The position numbers and the translations under genes were made by a program. Shown here one piece after another: positions 25,036 through 33,725 of a stretch of 64,000 nucleotides of DNA. Position 1 is the first letter of the stretch. Each line of letters begins with the position of its first letter. Source of the DNA: CBDFJH01 sp965198095 (GTDB taxonomy: Bacteria; Latescibacterota; UBA2968; GCA-2709665); assembly GCA_965198095.1 (NCBI GenBank), contig OZ240239.1:1736001-1800000 (forward strand). Reading direction: 5' to 3'. The notes beneath the pieces are model-generated. The model searched no databases. It was not told the DNA's origin and worked only from the letters and a program-made list of their open reading frames with translations.

Positions 25036-26270
25036 CGGGTGGCTCGCAAGTCACGGCATAAGAGGGAAACGCAATTTCCGTACTCAATCTACGTTGTGTT
25101 GAAGCATGCGGCCAGAGAGAATCGACCCTGGATTGATTCAACCGCTCCGCGCGATGCCGCGCCCGTAGATTGCCGGCAACAAGGCCCGATGAGATTTGTA
25201 TATTGATTTGTGGTATTCGGGGGCCGGCTGGAAAACGCGTCAGGCAGATTGGCGCCGCTGCGCTCCGGCAGCGTCGGGTATGACGAGGACATAATGACAT
25301 TTAAGGAGAGCGCTATATCGTTAACACCCTACCCCCAGGCGGGCACTCGACACGAACGGGGACAGGTTCGAAGAGAGAGGGCAGGGGCTGCGGTAAGTGT
25401 AAAGGCCCCGTGTCCCTGAGTGCCCGATGAGCGAGAGGTTCAGCTCATCAAAACCGAAGGGTCTCGCGGGTGTATCGAAGGGCGCGGGAAAGCCTGGTAT
25501 TTACGCAGATTGTTCAGATGTCACGAGTGATTCGGGCCAGATGTCATCGCGGCCGTGGCGTTTTCGGCTCTCTAGCTGCTTCGGCGTTTCTCCTCCCCAG
25601 GGCTTAGGGGGGCCCTCTGTGGGACGGGGTCAGGTGCGGGTGCGGATGTGGGGGCGAATGTAAATTCGCGGCGTGGGGGCGGGTCCCGCAGTGGGCATAA
25701 GGCGGGGGGAGGAGTTCATTCCTTTCGCGGGCGCCAGTTGTTTCCAGTGAGGCTGAGTCGCCACGGCCCGAGCCTCCCCGGCGTTTGAGGGGCCTGCCTG
25801 CGCCGCGTTGGGCGCGGCAGGCAGGAGCCCTTCTTTTGTCACCTTTTCTTGGGCGGCAAGAAAAGTAGAGCATGAGTGACTTTCCTAACTATATCGTTGA
25901 CACCCTGCCCCCAGGCCCGGACACTCGACACGAACGGGGCCGGGTTTGAAGAGAAAAGAGAGTTGCAGAAGTTGCGACAAGTAGAGGAGCCCCGTGTCCC
26001 TGAGTGCCCAATGAGCGAGATGCTCAGCTTCTCATAACCGAAGGGTCTTGCGGGTGTATCGAAGGGCGCGGGAAAGCCTGAGAGGTGAGCCTTGCCTCTC
26101 GATACACCCCTCGCCCCATGGGCTCGGGGCCCTCGAGACGAACGGAGTCACGAAGGATAGCACGATACAGTTGACACGATACGCTCCGGTCATACGCGGA
26201 AATGCTGTCAACGATTTGCCGCTCCCGGTAATAGGTACGGTCGCCTGACCTGCTTGAGAGATGGTATGAA
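25036..26270. repeat. Non-coding repeat block with two related ~190-bp units
   Basis: About 1.2 kb with no supported gene. Unit 1 (about 25,311-25,500) and unit 2 (about 25,886-26,080) share tatatcgtt-acaccct-cccccagg, cactcgacacgaacgggg, ccccgtgtccctgagtgccc, aaccgaagggtct and gcgggtgtatcgaagggcgc then gggaaagcctg. Each unit contains inverted arms (gggcactc/gagtgccc; cacac/gtgtg type), so the RNA or DNA could fold. Unit 1 continues into tacgcagattgttcagatgt, which recurs at 33,043. GC-rich sequence with long G runs lies between them. Confidence 0.6.
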
Positions 26271-26843
26271 ATGAATCGGCCCTTCGTTGTCTCGATCAAC
26301 TCGGTCTCGGGCGGAGGGAAGACCGCCCTGTCGGCCGCCCTGCATCGCTCACTGCCGCAATCGGCGCAGTTTTGCTTCGACGACTTCGATGACACCAACG
26401 TTTATCCTGAGGACTTCTATGAATGGAGCCGCCGAGGGGCCGACATTACGGAATTCGACAGTCCCGGGATGAGAGACGCGGTCGACGAAGAGATTCAAAG
26501 GGGAAAGGCAAAACAGATACTCCTTGATTATCCGTTGGGACGTCGCCACCCCCGGTTCGCTGACATCATTGACCTCGCCGTGTTCATCGATACGCCCCTC
26601 GACGTGGCCATGGCGCGTCGAATCTTGAGAGAGACGAATCCCGGCAAGCGCCAGGCGTCCTCAGAAGATGCGTTGAAGCATCTCCGGAATGAGTTGACCC
26701 ATTATCTCGCGAAGGCTCGATATCCGTACCTGGACACCTGCAGGGACAAGGAAGCGAGTGATCTCGTCCTGGATGGATCTCGCAGTCTTGACGACTTGAA
26801 GCGCGAGGTCTTGGACCGGATCGGTTCGGCACAGCAATCGTAG
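26271..26843 (+). CDS. P-loop kinase, uridine kinase-like
   Basis: The 190-aa protein begins MNRPFVVSINSVSGGGKTAL, a Walker A of the uridine kinase/phosphoribulokinase type (SVSGGGKT). It continues with CFDDFDDTNVYPEDFYEW, which aligns with the acceptor-binding DDFY segment of uridine kinases, ILLDYPLGRRHP (Walker B region), FIDTPLDVAMARRILRE and a lid helix. The family phosphorylates nucleosides or other small alcohols; the acceptor here is unknown. It converges with metG, the two stops being 38 bases apart. Confidence 0.78.
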   Translation: MNRPFVVSINSVSGGGKTALSAALHRSLPQSAQFCFDDFDDTNVYPEDFYEWSRRGADITEFDSPGMRDAVDEEIQRGKAKQILLDYPLGRRHPRFADIIDLAVFIDTPLDVAMARRILRETNPGKRQASSEDALKHLRNELTHYLAKARYPYLDTCRDKEASDLVLDGSRSLDDLKREVLDRIGSAQQS

Positions 26844-26880
26844 TTTGGTGTTGCGCAAGGGCTTTCTTGCAGGCGCACTG

Positions 26881-28317
26881 TTAACTCACTCTGGGAAACA
26901 GCAAAGCGCCCTGCCGAATCTCTGCTGCAGAGAATCTGCGGCGGATTTCTTCGCCCGTTTTTGGCAAGAAGGGCGTCAATCCATCCCCAACAGACCTGAT
27001 GGAATCGACCCACTTGGTCAAATGCTGCCGAGCGACTGAAGACTTACCTTCCTTAAGAAGGTCCCAAGGACGGACACGTTCCATTTGTCGGTTGAGTTCC
27101 GTGACAACCTCTTGGAGGATTTCCAGCGATCTGTGGAAGAGAAATCTGTCGGCAAAGTCCGAGACACTTGATGGCAGCCTTGCCCCCTTGTCGGGTGTGA
27201 CTTTGATGCCTGCCCTCTCACATAGCGTTTCGAGGCGTCGGACCAGGTTGCCAATGCCGTTCGCCAAATCGGACGCGTAGACGTCCCGGAACCGACGCAG
27301 GGAGAAGTCGCCATCTGCACCACTTGGAATGGAACGCAACAGGAAATAGCGGAGTGCGTCTGGTCCATACGCTTCGATGATCGGGATGGGATCCACGGCA
27401 TTCTCTAGAGATTTGCTTATCTTCTTGCCGTCTATCGTAAGGAAGCCGTGTACAACCAGCCTATCAGGTAGAGGGAGTCCTGCGGACAACAGCATCGCGG
27501 GCCACAAGATGGCGTGGAAACGAAGGATGTCTTTGCCGATCGCGTGTATTTTACGGGATTGGTCGTTCCAGAAGCGCTCAAACTGGCCGTTCTTTTGGCC
27601 AAAGCCGAGGCCTGTAACGTAGTTTGTGAGCGCATCAAACCAGACGTAAAGCACCTGGGATGGATCGCCAGGGACAGCGATCCCCCAGCCACCAGACCTC
27701 TCGGAGGGCCGGGATATGCTCACATCTTTCAGCCCCCGACGCACGAACTCCAGGGCTTCGTTCTTCCTTGTTTCGGGGAATATCTGGAGGCGTCCACGCG
27801 AGATAAGGTCCTCGATTTGTCGCTGATAGGCAGACAGGCGGAAGAAGTAGTTTGTCTCTTTTACCACCTCAGGTTTGGTGAGGTGCGTCGGACAGAGGCT
27901 CTTCTGAAGCTCCTCCTCTTCATAGAAGCCTTCGCAGCCTGTGCAATAAAGCCCTTTGTAGCGATTGAGGAAAATGTCTTCTTTTCGGCATCGTTTCCAG
28001 AATCTTGAAGCGCCGAGATGGTGCGCCTTCGTGGATGTTCGGATGAAGTTGTCCTCTGAGATGAGTAGTTTACCGGCTAGCCACCTGAACGCATCGGCGT
28101 TTCGATTGCAGAATTTCTGTGGCGTTAGGCCGAGTTGTTCAGCGGCCTGAACGTTCTTCAGTGCATTTTCGTCCGTTCCAGTGAGCAAGAAGGTGTTGCT
28201 TCCCCTTAACCTTCCCATTCTGGCTATCACGTCAGCCTGAACGAGCTCAAGAGCAAATCCTACGTGAGGGCGCGCGTTCACATAGGGGATGGATGTGGAG
28301 ACGAAGGTGGTGGCCAT
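26881..28317 (-). CDS. metG: Methionine-tRNA ligase
   Basis: The 478-aa class I synthetase charges tRNA-Met. N-terminal YVNARPHVGFALELVQAD contains the HIGH equivalent, with TDEN(A) shortly after (GTDENALKN). A four-Cys insertion LYCTGCEGFYEEEELQKSLC indicates a zinc knuckle; the KMSKS loop is KKISKSL near residue 300, followed by GPDALRYFLLR. The C-terminus is helical and lacks the tRNA-binding (EMAP-like) extension. The KISKS variant is common in metG. Minus-strand start 28317 with AAAGGAC upstream. Its length of 478 aa is on the short side but complete. Confidence 0.92.
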   Translation of the reverse strand: MATTFVSTSIPYVNARPHVGFALELVQADVIARMGRLRGSNTFLLTGTDENALKNVQAAEQLGLTPQKFCNRNADAFRWLAGKLLISEDNFIRTSTKAHHLGASRFWKRCRKEDIFLNRYKGLYCTGCEGFYEEEELQKSLCPTHLTKPEVVKETNYFFRLSAYQRQIEDLISRGRLQIFPETRKNEALEFVRRGLKDVSISRPSERSGGWGIAVPGDPSQVLYVWFDALTNYVTGLGFGQKNGQFERFWNDQSRKIHAIGKDILRFHAILWPAMLLSAGLPLPDRLVVHGFLTIDGKKISKSLENAVDPIPIIEAYGPDALRYFLLRSIPSGADGDFSLRRFRDVYASDLANGIGNLVRRLETLCERAGIKVTPDKGARLPSSVSDFADRFLFHRSLEILQEVVTELNRQMERVRPWDLLKEGKSSVARQHLTKWVDSIRSVGDGLTPFLPKTGEEIRRRFSAAEIRQGALLFPRVS

Positions 28318-28402
28318 GGCGCGTCCTTTCTTTTGGAAGTATCTGCTCGCGGTGACGGTCTTAACGTGCTATGCGCTCCTAGACCGCCAAGGGCATCCAT
28401 AG

Positions 28403-28437
28403 AAAAAGGCCCGCTGCCAAATCTTGACAGCGGGCCC
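28403..28437 (-). terminator. Rho-independent terminator of the small-peptide gene
   Basis: Read on the minus strand: GGCCCGCTG, 11-base loop, CAGCGGGCC, then TTTTT. Nine perfect pairs and a U run. It separates the small gene at 28462-28608 from metG. Confidence 0.88.
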
Positions 28438-28461
28438 TAAGATCGATTGATTTGAGTCGGT

Positions 28462-28608
28462 TTACGTGCTGTTGTCCAGAGGGGATTCCACTGCCACGGA
28501 GATCGTGTCGCGCATGGACATAGGCATCCCCATGGAACTCCGGACGGTGGACTTGCACGTCCAACCGAGACAAACTGAGTGGAAACCAGATGTGGCACGC
28601 TTGGCCAT
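28462..28608 (-). CDS. Small 48-residue peptide of unknown function
   Basis: ATG at 28608 to TAA at 28462-28464. The product is Met/Ser/Thr-rich and basic, starting MAKRATSGFHSVCLGWTCKS and ending VAVESPLDNST, with a Cys-x4-Cys pair (CLGWTC) and a Met cluster (SMGMPMSM). No signal peptide or membrane segment is evident. The reading frame is supported by a complete expression unit: TTGACA-17-TAATTT promoter, AAAGGAG six bases ahead of the ATG, and a strong terminator 25-60 bases after the stop. I do not recognise the family; a leader peptide, a RiPP precursor or a small metal-binding protein are all possible. Confidence 0.6.
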   Translation of the reverse strand: MAKRATSGFHSVCLGWTCKSTVRSSMGMPMSMRDTISVAVESPLDNST

Positions 28609-28630
28609 TGAGCTCTCCTTTGAACAGGTC

Positions 28631-28659
28631 AAATTACCTCAATATTGAGTCTATGTCAA
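28631..28659 (-). promoter_or_regulatory. Sigma70-type promoter with palindromic operator-like spacer
   Basis: On the minus strand: -35 TTGACA (28659-28654), 17-base spacer, -10 TAATTT (28636-28631). The spacer contains the perfect 12-base palindrome CTCAATATTGAG (28638-28649), an ideal place for a repressor dimer. The expected transcript has a leader of only about 15-20 bases. Confidence 0.75.
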
Positions 28660-28817
28660 GCTGGCGGCAGAGCTTAATACGGAATACAGGTTCGTGAGGT
28701 TCCGGGAACGTCAACGGAAAGCTGGCGTAAACGAGATTTTGAGCGCGTAAGAGAACTCGAAGAATATGAAGGAGGGTATCACTTCTTCTCGGTGCGGAAG
28801 TAGCCTGTAGGAACAAA

Positions 28818-29606
28818 ATGGCCATGCCCCTCAAGAGTAGGATTGTTCTGGTAACTGGCAGTAGTTCAGGAATCGGAAGGGCTTCCGCGTTAGCATTCGC
28901 AAGAGTGGGAGCGAAAGTTGCTGTTTCTGATGTAGATGTTGAGGGCGGGAACGAAACAGTAGCGATGGTCAGGGAAGCCCGAGGTGAAGCCACGTTTATC
29001 GAAGCAGATGTATCAAAATCGGCCGAGGTCGAGACTCTGATAAATCGAGTCACTCAGGTCTATGGAGGATTGGATTGCGCCCACAACAATGCGGGGATTG
29101 AGGGAATTCAGGCATTCACTGCCGATTATCCTGAAGAAGATTGGGATCAAGTCATGGGCGTCAATCTCAAGGGCGTATGGTTATGTATGAAATATGAAAT
29201 TCGCGAAATGCTTGCGTCAGGAAAGGGGTCGATTGTAATTACGGCCTCAACATTCGGATTGGTTGGCAGCAAAATCGGTTTGCCAGCTTACATTGCGAGT
29301 AAACACGGAGTCGTAGGTCTGATGAAAGCCGCAGCATTGGAGTACGCGCAGAGGGGCATTCGTGTGAATGCCGTGTGTCCGGGTACCATTCAAACGCCGA
29401 TGTATGAGCGCGTCAATCCTATTGTCATTGGCGATCGTCTTTCGGCAAGGAAGGACGCAGAAAGACAAACTATCGAGAGGGAGCCAAGTGGTCGCATTGG
29501 ACGTCCTGAGGAAGTTGCTGAAGCAGCCGTATGGCTCTGCTCCGATGCAGCCTCTTTTGTAACCGGCCATACTCTTGTGATAGATGGAGGTTTGATGGCT
29601 CAGTAG
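28818..29606 (+). CDS. Short-chain dehydrogenase/reductase (SDR), classical type
   Basis: The 262-aa protein shows all classical SDR motifs: VLVTGSSSGIGRASA (cofactor loop TGxxxGIG), the Asp of VAVSDVDVEG that prefers NAD, CAHNNAGIEG (NNAG), the catalytic Ser in IVITASTFG, PAYIASKHGV (YxxxK), and RVNAVCPGTIQTPM. The C-terminus VTGHTLVIDGGLMAQ is the usual end. Length and layout resemble 3-oxoacyl-ACP reductases, glucose dehydrogenases and 2,5-dichloro-diol dehydrogenase-like enzymes; the substrate is not determined. ATG 28818 is preceded by TAGGA. Confidence 0.9.
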   Translation: MAMPLKSRIVLVTGSSSGIGRASALAFARVGAKVAVSDVDVEGGNETVAMVREARGEATFIEADVSKSAEVETLINRVTQVYGGLDCAHNNAGIEGIQAFTADYPEEDWDQVMGVNLKGVWLCMKYEIREMLASGKGSIVITASTFGLVGSKIGLPAYIASKHGVVGLMKAAALEYAQRGIRVNAVCPGTIQTPMYERVNPIVIGDRLSARKDAERQTIEREPSGRIGRPEEVAEAAVWLCSDAASFVTGHTLVIDGGLMAQ

Positions 29607-29732
29607 CCTATTCGTTGGGTCATCATATGGAAAGTGGCGGATCTAAGTTGGACCAGATCATCATCAAAGTAAAGGTGAGCGCTGTATTCCGTCCCGTTAG
29701 GGCTTCGCGGTTCGCGGGCACGGAAATGTGAT

Positions 29733-30632
29733 GTGCCATCGCAGCAACGGGAGAACCGCCGCGACGTGAAGGAACGAAACCCCACATCGGCTGCGCCCGT
29801 GTCCGTACACGGCGGACACAGCGGCCAGTTTTGCACTCACGCATCTGATTCGCTCGAGGAGATCGTCCGCGCGTACATCCGAAAGGGCTTCAAATGGGTC
29901 GGTTTGACCGAGCATATCCCCCCTGTCTCGGAGGCGTTTCTATATCCCGAAGAGATTGAGGAAGGGCTCACGCCCGAGCGCATGCACGATCGATTTTCCG
30001 AGTATATCTCGGTGGCGCGTGAGCTGCAGGTCAAGTACCGGGATTCCCTCCGGCTGCTGGTCGGATTCGAAACGGAGTGCTATACGGGCTATGGCGCTCA
30101 CGTCGCCCGTTTGCGGCGTCGTTTCCAACCGGACTACATCGTGGGCTCTGTCCACCACGTCAGGGATATCGTCATCGACGGGACCCCCGCGTCTTATGCG
30201 GACGCCGTGGCGGAGGTCGGGAGTATCGATGCGCTGTTCTGTGAATACTTCGACCGGCAGTACGAGCTCCTCGAAGTCCTGAAGCCGGAGGTGGTGGGGC
30301 ACTTCGATCTGATTCGGATGCACGACAAGGACTACCGTCAGCGACTGGAGAAACCGGGCATAAGAGCGAAAGTCCGGAGAAACCTCGAGAAGATCAAAGC
30401 GCTGGGGTCGATCTTGGACTTCAACGTGAGAGCCTTCGAAAAGGGAGGAAACGAGCCCTATGTCTCCGGATCGATCCTGGAGATGGCCTTGACGCTTGGC
30501 ATTCCCTGTGTCCCGGGGGATGACTCGCACGGCGTCGCCGGCGTGGGCCGGAACCTGGAGAGAGGGATCGATATTCTGGCCCGACACGGGTTCAGCACCG
30601 CGTGGCCGATGCCGGGCGGCTGCGGCACATAA
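29733..30632 (+). CDS. Histidinol-phosphatase, PHP family (HisK type)
   Basis: This protein is 299 aa from ATG 29733, or 288 from GTG 29766, which removes a low-complexity head. The PHP metal-binding residues are in order: VHGGHSGQFCTHASD (normally HxHS), GLTEHIPP, ETECYTGYG, IVGSVHHVRDI, VVGHFDLIRM and PCVPGDDSHG. This is the HisJ/HisK family that removes phosphate from histidinol phosphate in histidine synthesis. The first motif reads HGGHS instead of HxHS, a usual pattern in the HisK group (DxHxHS/xHGGHS). No other his genes are nearby, so a related phosphoesterase role remains possible. Confidence 0.82.
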   Translation: MPSQQRENRRDVKERNPTSAAPVSVHGGHSGQFCTHASDSLEEIVRAYIRKGFKWVGLTEHIPPVSEAFLYPEEIEEGLTPERMHDRFSEYISVARELQVKYRDSLRLLVGFETECYTGYGAHVARLRRRFQPDYIVGSVHHVRDIVIDGTPASYADAVAEVGSIDALFCEYFDRQYELLEVLKPEVVGHFDLIRMHDKDYRQRLEKPGIRAKVRRNLEKIKALGSILDFNVRAFEKGGNEPYVSGSILEMALTLGIPCVPGDDSHGVAGVGRNLERGIDILARHGFSTAWPMPGGCGT

Positions 30633-30845
30633 CCAGGCGCGGCGGAAGGCGAAACGTTCGACGCCGGATATGGACGCGAATTTTTTTCGAGGAAAACGGC
30701 ACGGAAATCATACCCTGTCAACCCAAGAGGTGATCCGGACTCACGAGGGATCAACGCTCAGGCGCCGAAGCAGCGCATTTTTTCGAAGTCGCTTCTCGGC
30801 ACATTCACAACTTTTGCCAACAAGACCATCCGCGAGCGTGCAGTC

Positions 30846-32879
30846 TTGCCAGAGCAAGTAAGCTTCAGACGAAACATCGGTCTGTTCATGGCGGTGATGA
30901 TCGGCATCGGCGCCACGATGGGGCCGGGGATTTTCGCCCTGCCGGGGGAGCTGGCCCATATGGTCGGTCCGCTCGGTATTTTCGTCTACCTTGCGATGGG
31001 CATTATAACGGTGTTCACCGCGCTGAACTACAGCGAGCTGGGCGCGGCGATTCCCCTCGCCGGCGGCGGCTATTCCTTTACCAACAGAACGATGAGCCGG
31101 CCCGTGGCCTTCTTTGCCGGCTGGTTCTTCTGGATCGGAAACACACTCGCCTGCGCGATGTACGCGCTGATCTTCGCCCTCACGATCCGCGCATACATCC
31201 TGCCCGGCGCCAATATTGCCCTGATCGCCTTTGCGGCCACCGTGGTGTTCACGGCAGTCAACTATCTCGGCATGAGGGAAGCGCTGATTGTCATTACCGT
31301 CATGAACCTGGTGGAACTCGCGGTTCTCATCGGCGTGGCCGTGCTCGGCATCGCCGACATCGAGCCGGTCAACCTGGAGCCCATCGCGCCTATGGGATGG
31401 AGCCCCTTTGTTCCGGCCATGGCGCTGATCTACATCTCCTACGTGGGATTCGAACTCATCTCGAATGCGTCCGAAGAGATCATCGAGCCGCACAAGAACA
31501 TTCCCCGATCCATAATGATCACGCTTGGGATCAGCCTGGCGATCTACGTCCTGGTGGTCGGGGTGATGATGACTGTCGTCAACTACAAGGAACTGGCCCA
31601 AAGCGACGTGCCGTTCATCTTCGTCGCGGACCGACTTTTCGGGGGCTGGGGACGCTGGGCCGCGATCGTCGCGACGATTATGGCAAGCCTTTCAGCGTTC
31701 AGCGTTACCCTGGGCGCCAGCGCTCGAATCCTGTTCGCGTTGGGGCGGGATCGCCATTTCCCGAAGTTCTTCGCCCGGCTGCACCCGAAGCATCGGACCC
31801 CGGACATCGCCCTTGCGGTCTGCGCCGTGATCGTAAGCATCTTCAGTGCGTCCGGGATTGTGAAATTCGTGGCATCGCTGAGTGATTTCGGCTACCTGAT
31901 GGGGCTGGGGATCATCAACTACGCCGTGATTCCCCTGCACCGGAGGATGCCCAATCTGCGACGTCCGTTCCAGACGTGGTTTTTCCCCCTGGTCCCCATC
32001 CTGGGCGTCATAACGACGTGGATGTTCGTGCCGGCTCTGGAGGCGAGGAGCTTCGTCCTGGGAGCGGTCCTGACGCTGGCAGGGTGCGCCATATACCTGA
32101 CAAGAGCGGAGAATCGCGCTGAAGCTCTGGAAATCCCGGCGGCACTTGCAGAAAAAATCAAGCTACTCATCGCGAGATTGAGGAGAAGACATATGCGCGT
32201 GTTAATCATCAGCGGGAAGAGACAGGGACAGAACATCGCGAACAGGCTGTTGGCGAAAGATGAGGTCCGCGTGATGTTCCGGTCGGCCGAGCATCAGATC
32301 ACCTTTATCGAAGAGGACCAGGCGCTGTGCGATGAGCTCGAGCGACGCTTCAATACGCCCATCTTCCAGGGGGACGGAACCAAGCAGGAGCTGCTCGAAC
32401 AGGTCGGCATCGAGAACATCGATGTCGTGATTGCCGCGTACGAGGACGATGGCCGGAACGTGATCGCCGCCCTGCAGGCGAGACAACTGGGACTTGAGCA
32501 GGTCATTGCCATCGTGCAGGAGCCTGAGTATGCACAGCTCCTCGAACAGAACGACGTGGTGGCGATCAGTGCGCCCTGGGCCACGGCGGCCATGGTCGAG
32601 AGTCTCCTCGACAGGCCCGGTCTGGCGCAGCTCTTCGAGTTCGGCATCGGAGCCGCCAGCGTTCTGGATGTCGTGGTGCCGGGGAAGTCCCACGTAAGCG
32701 AACAGCCCATCCACGACCTCGAAATACCGGAGGCGTGCGTCATCGCGGCGATCATCCGGGACAATCAGTTCGTGGTGCCGCGCGGCGGCACGGTCATCAA
32801 GGACGGCGATCAGGTCTACTTCATCGGCCCAGCCGCTGCGATTCGGAAAGCGTGTGACATGTTTATGCGTCGGGATTGA
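30846..32879 (+). CDS. APC-family permease fused to a TrkA-type regulatory (RCK) module
   Basis: The 677-aa protein has about 12 transmembrane segments in residues 10-425, beginning FMAVMIGIGATMGPGIFALP, the amino-acid/polyamine/organocation signature. It then has a cytoplasmic TrkA_N-like module (about 450-590: MRVLIISGKRQGQNIANRLL; FQGDGTKQELLEQVGIEN) and a TrkA_C domain (600-677: CVIAAIIRDNQFVVPRGGTV). TrkA modules bind nucleotides or other ligands and gate transport. Start is TTG 30846. An in-frame ATG at 32193 behind AGGAGAAG could give a free TrkA-like subunit of 228 aa. The transported substrate may be an amino acid or potassium. Confidence 0.85.
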   Translation: MPEQVSFRRNIGLFMAVMIGIGATMGPGIFALPGELAHMVGPLGIFVYLAMGIITVFTALNYSELGAAIPLAGGGYSFTNRTMSRPVAFFAGWFFWIGNTLACAMYALIFALTIRAYILPGANIALIAFAATVVFTAVNYLGMREALIVITVMNLVELAVLIGVAVLGIADIEPVNLEPIAPMGWSPFVPAMALIYISYVGFELISNASEEIIEPHKNIPRSIMITLGISLAIYVLVVGVMMTVVNYKELAQSDVPFIFVADRLFGGWGRWAAIVATIMASLSAFSVTLGASARILFALGRDRHFPKFFARLHPKHRTPDIALAVCAVIVSIFSASGIVKFVASLSDFGYLMGLGIINYAVIPLHRRMPNLRRPFQTWFFPLVPILGVITTWMFVPALEARSFVLGAVLTLAGCAIYLTRAENRAEALEIPAALAEKIKLLIARLRRRHMRVLIISGKRQGQNIANRLLAKDEVRVMFRSAEHQITFIEEDQALCDELERRFNTPIFQGDGTKQELLEQVGIENIDVVIAAYEDDGRNVIAALQARQLGLEQVIAIVQEPEYAQLLEQNDVVAISAPWATAAMVESLLDRPGLAQLFEFGIGAASVLDVVVPGKSHVSEQPIHDLEIPEACVIAAIIRDNQFVVPRGGTVIKDGDQVYFIGPAAAIRKACDMFMRRD

Positions 32880-33039
32880 GTGCGCGGGACGGCGATTTGC
32901 CCGGACCGAAGGCAGCGACAGGAGGATAGCCTGAATCATTCATAAATTTGCTGAAAATTTCCATCATTTTATGTGGAACGATCAGTGATCCAATTTGAGC
33001 TAAAGAACTTTGTTTTGGTGCAATAACTGGAAAGCCCAG

Positions 33040-33108
33040 TATGTACGCAGATTTTTCAGATTGTCACGAGTGACTTTCCTAACCTTTTTTATGAATGATT
33101 CAGGATAG
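33040..33108 (+). repeat. Dispersed intergenic repeat
   Basis: tgtacgcagatttttcagattgtcacgagtgactttcctaac-tttttatgaatgattcagg matches parts of three other places: 25,499-25,535 (tacgcagattgttcagatgt then cacgagtga), 25,872-25,888 (gagtgactttcctaac) and 16,575-16,605 (tctaaccttttttatgaatt then attcagg). Confidence 0.6.
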
Positions 33109-33472
33109 ACGTGTGGAGGCTTCCCCACGAGGGTGGTATTGCAGGACTGTGTTTTTCGTCGAAGACATTCAGCAGTCGATCGACTTTTACGGAGAGCGAT
33201 TGGGATTCTCGGAGAGGTGGAAGCACGAGGATGTTGCAGCGCAAGTCGATCGAGAAGGCCTCGAGCTCATTTTGAACAGAGACGGCCAAAGAGCCGGGAA
33301 GGGACGCGTCTTTCTGTCTCTCGGCCCCGGTCAAACGCATCGGTTGGAGAAAGAGCTCAGGTCTTCAGGCACGGAGGTGTCGTTTACGCGATGGGGAATG
33401 AACGTGATGGTCGTCGCCGACCCGGACGGAAACGAGCTCTATTTCACCGGTGATGAATTGACGGATGGCTGA
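33095..33472 (+). CDS. VOC-superfamily (glyoxalase/bleomycin-resistance-like) protein
   Basis: This 125-aa single-domain protein has the VOC beta-alpha-beta-beta-beta layout: CRTVFFVEDIQQSIDFYGER, LGFSERWKHED, GLELILNRDGQ, GRVFLSLGPGQ, and WGMNVMVVADPDGNELYFTG with the usual PDGN(E) end and its Glu metal ligand. Members include glyoxalase I, dioxygenases and antibiotic-binding proteins, so substrate cannot be assigned. ATG 33095 overlaps another ATG at 33091, and the start region lies inside a dispersed repeat, so the first few residues are uncertain; GTG 33111 is another option. Confidence 0.75.
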   Translation: MIQDRRVEASPRGWYCRTVFFVEDIQQSIDFYGERLGFSERWKHEDVAAQVDREGLELILNRDGQRAGKGRVFLSLGPGQTHRLEKELRSSGTEVSFTRWGMNVMVVADPDGNELYFTGDELTDG

Positions 33473-33588
33473 TTGTTCCCCGTCGTTGCGTAAACATCAG
33501 CCTTTATGGTCCAGCTTCCGCGATTGAAGAGGCCGTTCCGCCGCACCTCGACCGGCAGGCGCAAGACCGCCTCGCCGTCGCTTTGACG

Positions 33589-33620
33589 CCCGCCGGAAGA
33601 TCTCATCCGGCGGGAATTCT
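33589..33620 (+). terminator. Hairpin, probable terminator before trpS
   Basis: CCCGCCGGA (33589-33597), loop agatctca, TCCGGCGGG (33606-33614), followed by AATTCTTAT. Nine perfect pairs but a poor U tail. Confidence 0.55.
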
Positions 33621-33655
33621 TATGCCCGCCGAACCACGCGCGACCCGGGAAGGCT

Positions 33656-33685
33656 TTGCGTCTGCGACGGATTCGTGGTTATATT
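33656..33685 (+). promoter_or_regulatory. Candidate promoter of trpS
   Basis: TTGCGT (33656-33661), 18-base spacer, TATATT (33680-33685), about 40 bases before the trpS ATG. Confidence 0.5.
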
Positions 33686-33725
33686 CGCACGACCTCGCGG
33701 CATCGACGAAAGGACGGAGAAAGGC

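Noticed and set aside
28318..28660. T-box or other aminoacyl-tRNA-synthetase leader upstream of metG
   Set aside because: No T-box core sequence; the terminator and promoter belong to a separate small-peptide gene, and no tRNA-like leader stems are seen.
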